Part shown: positions 22,305 through 34,779 of the stretch, piece by piece
Numbering within the stretch: position 1 is the first letter of the stretch
Layout of the letters: each line of letters begins with the position of its first letter
Origin: Stenogyne calaminthoides
Lineage: Eukaryota; Streptophyta; Magnoliopsida; Lamiales; Lamiaceae
DNA length: 64,000 nt
NCBI GenBank assembly: GCA_037126765.1
Contig: JBBCBC010000027.1
Span: 3,682,406-3,746,405 of the forward strand
Direction: 5' to 3'
Program-made: the position numbers and the translations under genes
Notes under the pieces: generated by a model
What the model was told of the DNA's origin: nothing
The model's database searches: none
What the model saw: the letters and a program-made list of their open reading frames with translations, nothing else

Positions 22305-23003
22305 GTGTTCGAACAACGTCCGATGTTGATCCCAAGAATCACGAAAAGGACCAAATACCCAAAAGAGGGCCTCCTCATTGGGAAGAGGTCGAGACACCAA
22401 GAGATTCACATGATACGCCCCGAATATGGTCCATTGGGTGGATGTTACCAGCACCAACATTATCGAACGCACAAAAAAAAGATGGAGATGCGTGCCATGC
22501 AAAACATCCATCAAGTGAAGGTGGCGAGCACATCACCAAAGACGCCACCCTCACACCAAATCATGTTTTCGGAGGATGATCTCGACGGAATCATAACTCC
22601 CCACAATGACTCCTTAACCATCGATTAACTCGCCTCGCCGGGGAAAGAAAGTGCACGCCCCTAGTTGACAATCGGAGCTTATGCGAACATTTTGTTCGGC
22701 CAATACCCTTCGCCAGATGGAAAAACAAGTTGGAGACTTGAGCAATATATTGAACCATGTAATCATACCATAATGGGTTTTGGGGAATCTGTAACCCGAT
22801 CCTATGGCATGATTAGGTTAGGAGTCGAGTTAGAATCAACTCTGAATCCGGACATCCGACGAACTAGAATGCTAGATTTTGTAATCGTCGATGCTCCATC
22901 TACTTATAACGGGTTCCTAGGTCGCCCGTTTATTCAGGAATTTAAAGTGGGCTGTTCTACGTATTACTATTGTGTTAAATTTCCGACACAAGAGGGAACA
23001 TGA
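22305..23003 (+). pseudogene. Protease region of Gypsy-2
   Basis: The frame at 22305-22628 carries 'SEDDLDGIITPHNDSLTI'. The frame at 22665-23003 carries the retropepsin remnant 'IGAYANILFGQ' and 'YNGFLGRPFIQEFK'. The Asp of the expected DTG-type active site is not visible. The linker to RT continues at 23040-23528. Confidence 0.6.
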
Positions 23004-23459
23004 AGCGTAAAAGGAGATCAGAAGAAAGCTCGATATTGTTTGCTATCATGTGCACCAGAAAAACAAAGCATCGTCAATATGATGGAACAAACATGGGAGA
23101 TTGGTGAGCCAAGCCAGCGAGCAAATACCTCGCCTAAAGATCTTCCGACGAACATAAGTTCGACGAAAGCACGTATCGCGCCGAACACGCACTCGGTGGT
23201 GACAACTAATTCCCCAGATCTCCTAGATCAAATGAATATTGATCACCGAACGAGCAATGGACTCCAGAGCCTCGTGATAGGTTTTGAACCCATGGAGGTT
23301 GATAACGAGCACCGGGGGTTCATCCAAGATCCTCGGTGGAAGCAAAAAAGAAAGCGAGCAACACCTGTCGAACAAATGGAGTCTATCAAAATCGACCCGA
23401 ACAGACCCGAGTTAGAAGTGTTCATTGGTTCAGAATTACCTGAACCAATTCTAACAGAA

Positions 23460-24310
23460 ATTATTGCTTATCTTCAAGCAAACTTGGATGTGTTCGCATG
23501 GTCGCATCGAAGACATGGTTGGCATTGATCCAAAACATGCATGCCACCTCAACCTTGATCCAATACAAACTCCGCTTATCCGTAAAACGCAGAAAGTTTA
23601 GTCCTAAAAAATACGCGCAATGAATGGTGAAATCAAAAAGTTGCCGACAACAAACTGATTCGAGAAGTGAAATGACCAAGATGGCTTGCGAATCCTGTGC
23701 TCGTCCGCAAGTCTAATGGATCTTGGAGGTTATGTATTGATTTCACGGATTTAAACAAGGCGTGTCCGAAAGATAATTTCCCGACGCCGCATATCGATTA
23801 TTTGGTCGATGTCTACAAAGCCATGAACTTATGACTTTTTATGGATGCATTTGTCGGTTATCACCAAATACCTATGCACCCGACGATCAAAAGAATACGG
23901 CATTCTCGCAGCGAAAAGAACATGTATTTGTTGGCGGCGCACGCCGCTTCGGATTAAAGAATGATTTTGAGCAACATATCAACGTTTGGTGAACAAAATG
24001 TTCGACGAACATATCGGTCGAACAATTGAGGTATATATTGATGATGTTGTGGTTAAGAGTGAACACAAGGAAGACCACATCACCCACCTCGCACAAACGC
24101 TCGATATACTCGGGAAGACAATATGAAGCTAAATCCGAAAAATTTAGCTTTGGGGTTCACTCAGAAAATTCCTCGGACATATGGTCACCAACGAGGGATC
24201 GGGTTAACCCAACAAAGATTCAAGCCATGCTCGATATGCAAGCTCCTTAAATGTGAAAGAAGTCCAAAAGTTAACCGGACGCTTAGCTTTCCTGCCCCGG
24301 TTTATATCAT
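23460..24310 (+). pseudogene. Reverse transcriptase of Gypsy-2
   Basis: 'IDFTDLNKACPKDNF' (near 23740), 'FMDAFVGYHQIPMH' (near 23838) and the catalytic 'VYIDDVVVKSEHKEDH' (24032-24079) identify the RT. Several 1-2-bp gaps relative to Gypsy-1 break the frame. Confidence 0.75.
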
Positions 24311-24779
24311 TTAACTAGAGACAAATGCAAACCTTTCTTGACACATTGAAGAAAGGGAAATTCCGATGGACCGAGCATTGCAAAATGCATTCGAATCATT
24401 GAAGCAAAGACTTGCGTATACTCGACACCTCGCCTAAGCCCCGCTTCGGTGTAACAACTCTATATGTATCTTCTTTGCATCCGAGCATGCGACGTGTTGT
24501 ACTAAATGCGGCGTAAGGGACTATACACTTTCCCATTTACTATGTAAGCCAAGTGCTTAAAGAAGCCGGAGCTCCCGGTACCTCCATTGGAAAAATTAGC
24601 ATATGCCCTCGCTATGAGTGTTCAAAAATTACGACCATATTTTTTCGACCACTCAATGGTATCGACCACTTTCCCATTGCAGGCCAAGTCCTCCACCGAC
24701 CCGACATTCGCCGCAGACACTAAAGTGGGTGGTGGAGTTAGATACCGGCATTACGTTCGCTCATTTAACAAAGAATGAA

Positions 24780-25240
24780 GGCCAAACTATGGCCGATTTC
24801 ATGGTCGAGTTGACATATCCTCAAATGCTCAAAAATGCTATCGACCAACCGTGGCATATGTATGTTGATGGTTCATCAACAAGTTCAAGAGCCGGAGCAA
24901 GCGTAGTTCTCATCAGCCCAACCAGACAAACATTCACAACAACCATCCGCTTTTGATTTCCCAAAATACAAATAATGAAGCGAATATGAAGCTTTGATCA
25001 CTGGACTACATATGGCAATGACAATGGGAATCCAGAGGCTGATGATCTATAGCGATTCTCAGATAATCGTTTATCAAGTGACAGGCGAGTACGAGGTCCG
25101 AGGCGAACAGATGGCACAATATCAATAGCTAGCAAAAGAATTGCTCGAGCATTTTGTACAAGTTTTCATTGAACAATTACCACGATTGGGTAATTCGTTC
25201 GCTGATGCTTTGGTACGCCTAGCAACAGCAGAAGGAGTGA
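24780..25240 (+). pseudogene. RNase H of Gypsy-2
   Basis: 'MADFMVELTYPQM' and 'MYVDGSSTSSRAGASVVLI' match the Gypsy-1 RNase H. The later 'YSDSQIIVYQV' (about 25050-25080) lies in another frame. Non-functional. Confidence 0.7.
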
Positions 25241-25255
25241 CAAACACAACAGACA

Positions 25256-26520
25256 TTGTGGTCGTCACAACTTGTTCGCCATCGGTTCGAGTTATGCCGC
25301 CCAAATAACAAAGTAACAAGAAACTTGGATGACTCAATCTCGAAGTTACCTACAAAAGGGACTTCTCCCGAAAATAGGGCACAAGCTACTCGCCTCGATT
25401 CACGATCCGCTTCAGATACTATCATAGACGAGCATTTGTACAAAAGAAGCTACTCACTTCCACTTTTGAAGTGTATTACTCCCCGGAAGAAGGTGGTACT
25501 TATACGAACAAATCCATGAAGGAGTATCTTGGAAATCATGCAAATTGGGCTCGTTACAACACAAAATAATCGAATAAGGTTATTATTGGCCAACCCTCAA
25601 AGGATTCGCTCAGAGTATGCTTTCGCCCGCGTGCCACAGATGCAAGGTACATGCTCCACTTATTCATAGCCCACCTGAAGAATTAGTGTCAGTTTATAGC
25701 CCATGGCCATTTGCTAAATGGGGGATCGATTTGATCGGCCCATTTCCTACTGGCACGTCGGGAGTAAGATATGTTGTGGTTGCCGTGGATTACTATACTA
25801 AATGGGCGTGTTTTGGGCCATTGTCAAGATTACCGAACAAAGAATGTGGAACTTTGTTTGAAGAATATCATTTGTCGATTTGGGCTTCCCCAATCATTAG
25901 TAACTGATAACGGCAAAGCAGTTCGATGGAAGTGAATTCAGACAAAATTGTGCTCACTGGGGGATAAAAACACTACTCAACTCCGTATTATCCCCAGAGT
26001 CAAACGGACAAGTTGAGGTTGTTAATAAAATCATCAAGCATACCCTCAAGGCCAGACTTGATAATTTCAAGGGGGGGTGGATGGGCTGAAGAGTTGCCTG
26101 AAATATTATGGGCTTATCGAACAACTTTCGAACATCAACTGCGGAGACCCCGTTTGCTTCCGGCATTTGGTGCGGAAGGCATTATACGGCAGAAATCAAG
26201 ATTCCAAGTCATCGAACAATGACTTTTCGGAGAGCACATTAATGACCAGTGCGCCATGCTCGAAAGTACGCACTGTTGGAGGAAAGAAGGACGGAGGCTG
26301 ATTTCAAGAATGCCGTGTACAAAAAGAGATCAGAGAAGTTTTACAACTCCAAAGTCCGAACACGCAAGTTCAATGTGGGCGAAATGGTTTTAAAAAGGCG
26401 AGCAATGGGGTATCAAGTGGTGTGTTACCGAGCATGGGAAGGTCCGATTCGAGTTTGAACGTTTGCTACATGGGGCCTATGATTTGGAAGACTGAATGGA
26501 ATCTCATTGTCCTACTCGTG
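25256..26520 (+). pseudogene. Integrase of Gypsy-2
   Basis: The core 'FAKWGIDLIGPFPTG' lies near 25708-25752. The region matching the Glu-containing motif is near 25975-26040, and the C-terminal 'RSEKFYNSKVRTRKF' near 26321. It is split over at least six frames. Confidence 0.75.
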
Positions 26521-26574
26521 GAATGTGTCAAATTTGAAAAAACACTATCAATAATAGCGAGCATTGAGCCGGCC

Positions 26575-26680
26575 GAACAAAATCGTCCACGCAGCTTTAG
26601 CGAGCATAGTGTTGGGCGAACAAAATCGTCCACACAGCTTTAGCGAGCATAGTGTTGGCCGAACAAAATCGCCCACATAA
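26575..26680. repeat. 43-bp tandem repeat downstream of integrase in Gypsy-2
   Basis: About two and a half near-identical units contain 'gaacaaaatcgtccac' and 'cagctttagcgagcatag', starting at 26581, 26624 and 26667. No equivalent duplication is obvious in Gypsy-1. Confidence 0.75.
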
Positions 26681-27524
26681 ATTTGAAACAAACACAAAGG
26701 GCGAACATAATCAGCCATTCAAATTTCCAAACGAAAGTAGGACAATCTTGAAAGAAGAGTACATTATGTTCGACACATATCTTCGTGAAAGAAAATTTGG
26801 CCAAGACTATCGAAAAGACGGAAGATACGGTCGAACGAAATTGTCAACGAAGATACGATCGAAACGAATTGACAAGTGGTGGCAACCATGCGAGGATGAG
26901 TCAATCTTTGAGCAAGAGTCGCCAAAAAGTCAACAGATGTCAAAAGGGGAGCAAAAGTAAGAGAGCTAGCACCACCAAATTTATGTCAAAGACTAGCTTG
27001 GGATAGTTCTATAAATAGGGGCATCTTGATGGTGAAAAAAGTAGAGAAAAAGAAACATATGAAGAAGAAAAAAGGAAAAATACTGCAATTCTCAGAAGGA
27101 AGTCGGTTTAGTATGCCCCCAGACGTAGAAGAATTCAGCTCTCGATTCAAAGAATCATTCAATTTGAATCGAGCATCTCTAATCTGAGTCTTTTACCTCA
27201 GATGACTTTAGCGACCTGGGTTGAAGCTGGTTCTTGCGGACTCAAGATGCTCGGCAGAGTCATGGTTGCCACTCCACGTTACTCCTTTGCTTAGGCGGTA
27301 GTAAGTCATTAGTCCCCTATGCATCCCCAAAATCTCCTCGAGAAGGAGGGATGTCATAGTGCCGCTCAAAACAAGATCACGACGGATGATGCTTAGGCAT
27401 CTTGAAGGGGGGGAGAATGGTGCGAGCTGAAAAATTTTGCTCGACTCTACTTTTAAGCGGCGAGAATCTTGCGCCACATGTTCATGCCCTTGTTCCCAAG
27501 ATAATCACAAACTTGTCCGGGAGG

Positions 27525-29385
27525 TGTTGGGGAATGATTAGCCGCAGATCTATTCGGGGTGAATATTTAAATACAAATTTAATTCATTAATTATTACTAG
27601 CATGAATTAATCCTATATCAATTCAAATAATAATTACAACAACATATCATGCATATAAAAAGCCACGTAAAAACCTATGCATCGCGGAATCTCACGGGTT
27701 TACGTGAACGTACCTCTCGGGATGGCGGTTGGCTTTGGTCGGACGGACTAACCAAAAGGACTTCCCAAGTATTCCCTTAGCCCTTGCTCGACAATCCGGT
27801 GGAAGGATACTTTCATGAACAATTAACAAAAAGGAAAAAAAATAAACTTTGTTGCACCACTTATGTGGATTTGCTAATATTTCCAAAGACATGGAATTGT
27901 ATTTGGGAATGAACTAATCATCCCCTATTTATAGGAGAGGAGGGCACGAAATTTATGTGATATTTCAATGTGGGATAAGACTTTTCTTGGTCTCCAAGAA
28001 ATCTTGAATATATCCCATATATTCTCTTTCCCATAATTAAAATATTCCAAAAAATCCACCTCTCTCTATTATGGAGAATTTTCGAAAATAACTAAGCAAG
28101 AATCCAAGATTTGGATCTTCTTGAATTTATGAGATATTCTTGTATTTCAAGAAATACATATCTTCCATAATATCTTTTCAAGAAAATCAAGAAAATCTTT
28201 CTTGCCCACTAATTTCAAAAAATTTAGAAAATCTCTTAATGAATAACCAAGTGGGAGATTTCTTGAATTTAATGAGATAATCTTGTATTCCAAGAATACA
28301 TATCTTCATTCCATAACAAAATTCAAAGAAAATCTTTCTCCTCTTTTTATTCATAATTTTCTAAAAAATGGGGAAATATAAGCAACAATATTTATTTTAT
28401 TTTAATCACCTTTTTCGGTTATTGGACTATATGTTTGGGCTACTCAGGGGGCCTTTAGGAGAATTAAGATTGGACCTTCTAATGGATCTTGAATATCTAA
28501 TATTGAGCCACAATATAATTCAAGCCCATAAATATTAATTAATCCCACTACATAATTAATATTGCACTATCCATCTTAACCCATATTACAAATCAATATG
28601 GCTCCGGTCATTATTTCCGTGTTTAAGATTATCTAGCCCATTAATTAATTCAAGCCACCAAAATAGCTTTCCATTAATTAATATCTTTTGTCCTTGGTCA
28701 AGGAACGGTTCAACATTATTATCCATACCGAAACAAATTCCACTTGCAAGATTTAGTATGATAAAGCTTATGAACCTCTCCAAGGGCAAATCAAGCAAGC
28801 GTGCTTGCACACGATTCTTCGTGATTAAATCTTAGCAATCACATGTGACCAATAATATTGCCCAAGATAAAGTAATGTATTGAATCTCTCTCCGATTCGC
28901 TACCCATGATAAGTCAAAGCAATAGTTACCGATCCCACGTGATCCTATTTAAGGGACGCGAAGGTTAAAACAACGATCCAATCGAGGTCTAATTCTTCCT
29001 TGTTCGGGCCTCAAGAATTTATCCTCCTCAGAGGGTCCTATTCAAATAAGTCACCATGCACTAGTGTAATCTCTTGGTCAAGACAAACCAATCCCGAGCC
29101 TTACACCTCAACCTTTCGCGATGGTTGTTCATTTCCATCTAGGTCGTGAATGGCGTACTTATAGTTACAAGGGGATTTGTTAATTTAATCTTACGTGATC
29201 GGGTATCACTAAATTAACTACTGATGTAACACGCGTTTAATTATTGAACAGCTTATGCAAGAAATATATATAACATTCAATCATATTTAAAGCATCGATA
29301 AAACAATTTATTTCAAAGAATAAGTCCGGAAATTCGGTTTATTATACAAAGTAAAAAGCATACTTTTCAAAGATAATCCCCAACA
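27525..29385 (-). repeat. 3' LTR of the nested Copia
   Basis: 1,861 bp, TGTTGGGG...CCCCAACA ends. It is nearly collinear with 34780-36634 and differs mainly by small indels. On the minus strand the stretch AAGTGGGAGAT at 29386-29396, just inside, is the polypurine tract. Confidence 0.88.
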
Positions 29386-31900
29386 ATCTCCCACTTATAC
29401 TCAAAGTCCGCTTTTAAGTATACTACAACACGTCTCGAGTAGTCCGTGACATCTTATGTCACCTACACGAACCTAATAATTTCTCCCACTTATACTCAAA
29501 GCGGATTAGCAATCGGTCTTGACACCCATTCCACTCACATGTCTCTCGAATGTATTCAGAGGCGACGCTTTGTGAATGGATCTCGCTAGGCTGTCCTCGA
29601 CGCTATCTTTGCCACATCTATATCTCTCCTTAACGATTTCTCGTATAAGATGTATTTCCTTTAATGTGTTTGTTTGACTCGTGGACTCTTGGTTCTCTTG
29701 AATTTTGCAACCCCCCTAGCAGATATTGCTGAGACAAATTGAGAACACCATCCAAGTCCACTAAGAAGATCTAGAGCCCAATCGGTTCTTTCACCGCTTC
29801 ACAAGCGACTACTTACCCGAGTCCCATGGTTGAGTCAAGGATGCACTTTTGCTTTTTCACACTCGTCCATTTGATGGCTACACTTCCCAAAATGGAAACA
29901 CACTAATCGAGGCGGATAATTTCGGAATCTAAACTTGATTGGAAATCCGAGTCCATGTAGCCGGATGGGGATTGGAGTATCGATCGATAAATCAACATTC
30001 TATCCCGAGTTCTTTTTTCGAAACTTCGAATGTTTTTAATCGTCGTCCAATTCGACTTTCCCTCGAAGTTACTCGATATCTTGCTACCATGCCTACGGCA
30101 AAGCATATATCCTGTCTCGTCATACGCAATGCATACATAAGGTTTCCGGTACCGAAGCACAAGGAATACCTTTCATGTCATCTATCTCCTTTTTAGTCTT
30201 AAGGAACATTTTCTTGGATAGATGGATTCCAAGTCCGAAAGGTAAATGCGAATCCTTTCTTGGAATCTTGCATGTTTGAATTGTTTCAAAAAACAAAGGT
30301 CTATGTATGAAACTTGCGATAACCCGACCATCCTTTTCTTGTGATCTTGATCCCAAGGATGTGTCCGTTTTCCCTAAGTCTTTCATATCAAACTGTTTTG
30401 AAAACCATGCCCTTACGCCCCGATCACACCTTCACATCGTTCCCGATGATCACAATGTGATCTACGTGCAAGACTAAGAATACCAATGCGGTTTACATTA
30501 AACCGTTTTTTATACACACAACTTTCAAACTCGTTTTGATCAAAACCCATAAGACTTTATAATATGATCAAAACTTTGGTTCCAAGTTCTGGATGCCTGT
30601 TTGAGTCCGTAAATGGACCTCTTGAGCTTTTACAAACTGGGTGTTCTTGGCCCGTTTCAATGAAAATCGGGGTTTGTTGCATATGGATCTCTTTATCAAG
30701 ACTTCCGTTAAGGAAAGCCGCCTTGATATCCATTTGCCGATTCAAAGTCGAAAATCTTGCAAAGAATCGATAAGAGAGAATCTGGGATGGACTTAAGTAT
30801 GGCTATGGGCTAAAAAAGTTTCCACATAATCGATCCCATTCTTTCGAGTATAACCTTTCGCCATTAGTCTTTGCTTCAAAAGGTTTCAACCTTCCCGTCC
30901 GATCCTCTTTTTCCTTATATACCCACTTGCATCTAATGGGTTTGACCCCATTAAGTGGTTCGACTAGCTCCCACACTCTATTATGAAAACATAGAACCCA
31001 CTTCGGCTTTCATTGTTTGTTTGCCAAGAATCAGATCCATATCTTGGAGTGCCTCGTTATATGCCATGGTTCCGATTCCCGAATCAAGTCCGAGGACTCT
31101 CCTATTCCCATGAATCTCTCGGTCGCCTAACAACCCTCCCACTATAACGAGGCTCGGTTGAGAAAACGTATCATTTGGTATATCATCTAGTCTGATCGGC
31201 CTTCGAGGTTTGCCCTCTAAGCTCATTTAAGGTAATCTCACTTCCGGTTTTCTTTGGGTTCTATAGTTTTCTTCCAAAATCCAAAGTGGGTGCGGATGTC
31301 CACCTTTTGATCTTCGAACTATAGAACATTCACCCTTTTGTTCCCTCGGGGTATCCTACAAAATAAAACCTTTTTATTCTCGACGAGGATCCAATTTACG
31401 GTTTCCTTGTCCAACACGTGAGGCGGACACCCCAAAGTTCTCATGTGTATCATACTAGACTTGCGCCCGTCCACAATTCTTTGGGGTTCGAACCGATTTG
31501 ATAAAGACCAAGTTCGAATGTAAGTCGGCCGCTTTTCAAGGCATGACCCCGAATCGACTTCGGGAAGATCCGTGATAACTCATCATTGATCTAACCATTT
31601 CCAAAAAGAATTATGTTTAGCTTCCTGCAAACCCCGCTTTGTTGAGGGGTTTAGTCTTGATGGTTGGGGATACAATCCTTCATCGGATAAGTAGTACAAA
31701 AACTCATTCTTTGAGGTATTCGCCCACGATCGGATCGTAGAGACTTGATACGTTTTTCCATATGATTCTCTGCTTGAGCCTTAAATTCTTTAGAATTTCT
31801 CAAAGGTCTCATTTCATGCTTCATAAGGAAAATGTACCTTGAGTAATCATCAATAAAATTACTCATAACCTCCTCTTTGCTTTGGTTGACATTTGACTAC
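29386..31900 (-). pseudogene. Copia pol: integrase end, RT and RNase H
   Basis: On the minus strand: 'FIDDYSRYIFLMKHE' and 'KIKSLRSDRG'-like sequence (31740-31866) from integrase. 'QMDIKAAFLNGSLDKEIHM' (30670-30745) is the Copia RT start. 'MKDLGKTDTSLG' and 'HLSKKMFLKTKKEI' (30180-30386) are the RT end. 'TTIKNIRSFEKRTRDRM' (29990-30090) precedes the RNase H remnant. Many stops and indels are present. Confidence 0.75.
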
Positions 31901-33400
31901 ATACATCTATGTGAGCGATCTCTAACACTTCTTTAGCCCCATTCCCTTGGCTCCAAATGCCATCTTGGTCATATTACCCTCCAAACATGATTCGCGGGTT
32001 GGATCCGATTCAACTTGGAGACGCCCAAAGAACCATCTTTCAACAACCTTTGGATCCTCTTTGGATTTATATGACCTAATCTTAGATGCCAAAGAAGTGT
32101 CTTGTTCACGCCCCGATGAACGTTTTTCTTTCTAAAACGATTGATGTGTTATAGGATACATTTAAAGGAGTGGTGTGCCGATTAATTGTATAGAGATTTT
32201 CCATCAATGTCCCGTATCGTATACACTCATCATTTCAAAATGATGTCATTCTTATTAGAAGAAACTTAGTGTCCTTTAATCGAATTTTAGAAACCGAAAA
32301 GTGAATTCTTTCTAAAACCGGGAACATAAAGATAATCTCAAAAAAAAAAGCTTTATCTTCAAAAGATAGGTGCACTTCTCCCATTTCTTTTAATCGCTAT
32401 TCATGTAGCATTGCAATGTCTGCTACTTGCGTAGTATTGCAATAATCGTTACTTCTTAGTAGCATTGCAATATCCGCCACTTACGTAGCATTGCAATGTC
32501 TTCTACTTTTGTAACGTTACCCGGTGTGATGAGGATCTCACTCCCACTCTGTTCTTGGGATCATTTAGAATCCGTGAAGCCAACATGATTAGTGGATCTC
32601 GTATCAACCACCCACGAATGAGAAGTATATCGCCGCTAAACAAGTTTCAACAACTAGTGTGTGAGAATTACCTTTCTTTCCGTCCCCTTTTGGGGTTGGA
32701 ACAGCAAAACCTCCATTGTCCTCTCTCACCGCAGCTTTAAGCACTTCCTCTTTGATTTTCCTTGACTCAACAAGCATTCCTCATCTTACCATTGCCCTTG
32801 GCAACGATTGAGTTTTATTGCTTATGGCCTTTGGTCCTCTTCTTTATCTTGCCTACCCTTGGCCTAGAAGATGAAGACGGACCACTTGTCGTCATAGCTT
32901 GAGTTTGGTGCCTTATCATCATTTCTGCCGAGTCCAAAAGTTTGCAACAAATTAGCTAATGAGGCCAAAATGCTCAAAAAACCTTTTCGGGCAGAGAATG
33001 AAGTACCAAATTCATCCGAGTCTCGGATCATAATCTGCACTCGAGAATCTCAAGTTTGTTCGGATGGGCCATCTATTTTGAGGACGTAATCCCTTACGGG
33101 TTTTTCCTCCACCATTTTCAAAACGACATCTCTTCAAAGGTGATCCGACGAGTCCCGCATGTTTTGACTCGTCAGTTGGCTCATCTGATTTTTGTGTGTC
33201 AAAATCCACTTGTGCTTTTGTGCAGTTAGGACAATTATAATTTTCCAATAAATATAGTTTCCATACAAATTGTATTGACATTAAGTATAATAACGATGGA
33301 TTAAAAGGTAATGACATCTTTGAGCTCGAAATAAACAACTATATCAATAGCACAAGTATATCACAAGGTTCGATCACATGCCATCATATTTAAAATCTCA
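31900..33400 (-). pseudogene. Copia gag and zinc-knuckle region, degraded
   Basis: Only fragments are readable, the longest at 33012-33338 on the minus strand, beginning near the expected Gag start ('MSLPFNPSLLYLM'). Its position between the 5' leader and integrase supports a Gag remnant. No intact domain is seen. Confidence 0.45.
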
Positions 33401-34039
33401 AAAAAAATATGAATATGCATCGACCAACATCTCAAAAAGCTTTAAATAAGCCACGTTGGGTGGGTCATTATTTAAACACATTCAAGCGGGTTACAAACAA
33501 GAACGATTACAAACCCTTAATATCCAGATTAATAGTTGGCTCCCTTGACCAATATAAAATTGACGGGGACTTGGAGAAGATATGCATATCAATTTTATAC
33601 CTAAGTAATAACCATGATTAAATACGAGGATTACTATTTCGCTTTGATCGAGCCTCGTTGGGAGGTCATAAATGCCACTAATAATAACCCACAATCATCC
33701 GTTTTGAATTCATTCATGTGAAACCTATCTTTTGACCGTCCGTTGGGGAATTTTTCCAAAAGAATTCACAAATAAATAAATCATGGAGGTCAAAATTAAT
33801 TCAATTTTATTATCCTAATAAAATTGTCAATTAATTATTTAAAACATACTTAGTAATTTTGAAGTTGAGATTTTTCAATTTGGCAACCTCATGCAAACAC
33901 ATTTAAACAAATTAAATAAAGCATAAGACAAAGACAAATAAATCAAGCAAAAACAGAAAAATAAACATATTGGGCACAAATTATCCAATCGTCATGGTTT
34001 GATTTTTCTTGGCTTGATCTTGAAGAAACACGCTCAATT

Positions 34040-34440
34040 TCTCCCCACTCGTTCGTCTCGAAAAAATACTTCGTCTCGAACCGCCACGCCAGCGACTTCG
34101 CAATGGATGATCGTCCCACTCCGGCCGCAACTTTGCCCCTAGAACCTAAGCGACCTCGGCACCGGTGGTTATCGCCACAAATACCTAAGACGCGCCTCGG
34201 CGGTATCGGCGAGAACTTCAGCGATCCTCGGCGGCGGCAGCGTCCGTCAGCATCAAGATTCGCCCGCCTCCGCCTACTTTCCCTCGCGCCCGTCACTTGT
34301 AGCCGTCCGCGCGGCGTCCGCCCGGCTTTGAGCACGCACCGCCCGGCGCCGGCCAACATCTCGCCCTTCGGCCTTAGAAGCCTGCGCCTAACGCCCATGC
34401 GTGCGGCCTTGGCGCCCAGCGCCCGCGCCCGCTGCAGTTG
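34040..34440 (-). other. GC-rich block in the Copia leader
   Basis: This stretch is strongly G+C-rich compared with the AT-rich DNA on both sides, and open on both strands for over 130 codons as a by-product of its composition. It lies between the 5' LTR and gag. It may be a captured host fragment or a structured leader. I find no recognisable protein in it. Confidence 0.6.
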
Positions 34441-34779
34441 CAGATTTCGTCCTTTAATTCTTCATCTCTCGTTTCCGATCCTATTACAATTTATTTACCA
34501 AAAATAAATAAACCTAGATCTAGACTAGTCTATTACATTGATCAAATCAAACAAATCCTAGTCTACTGTTGGATTTTCTCCGCGAGGCAAAACAAATCCG
34601 AGCGAATCCAATTAAAAACCACGGTTTATATGCATGCAAAATAAAACTTTAAAATCCATGACAATTGGATACCGCAAAAGCAGATCTAATAGTTCCACTA
34701 TCCAATTTCAAATTTAATGTCCACGAATTAAATTACAATTTAAAAATTCAGAGTTCAAAATGCTGGCTCGATACGGTGT

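Noticed and set aside
34103..34507. 134-codon plus-strand and 151-codon minus-strand frames in the GC-rich Copia leader
   Set aside because: Both are open because of base composition. Neither resembles a known domain, and they overlap each other.
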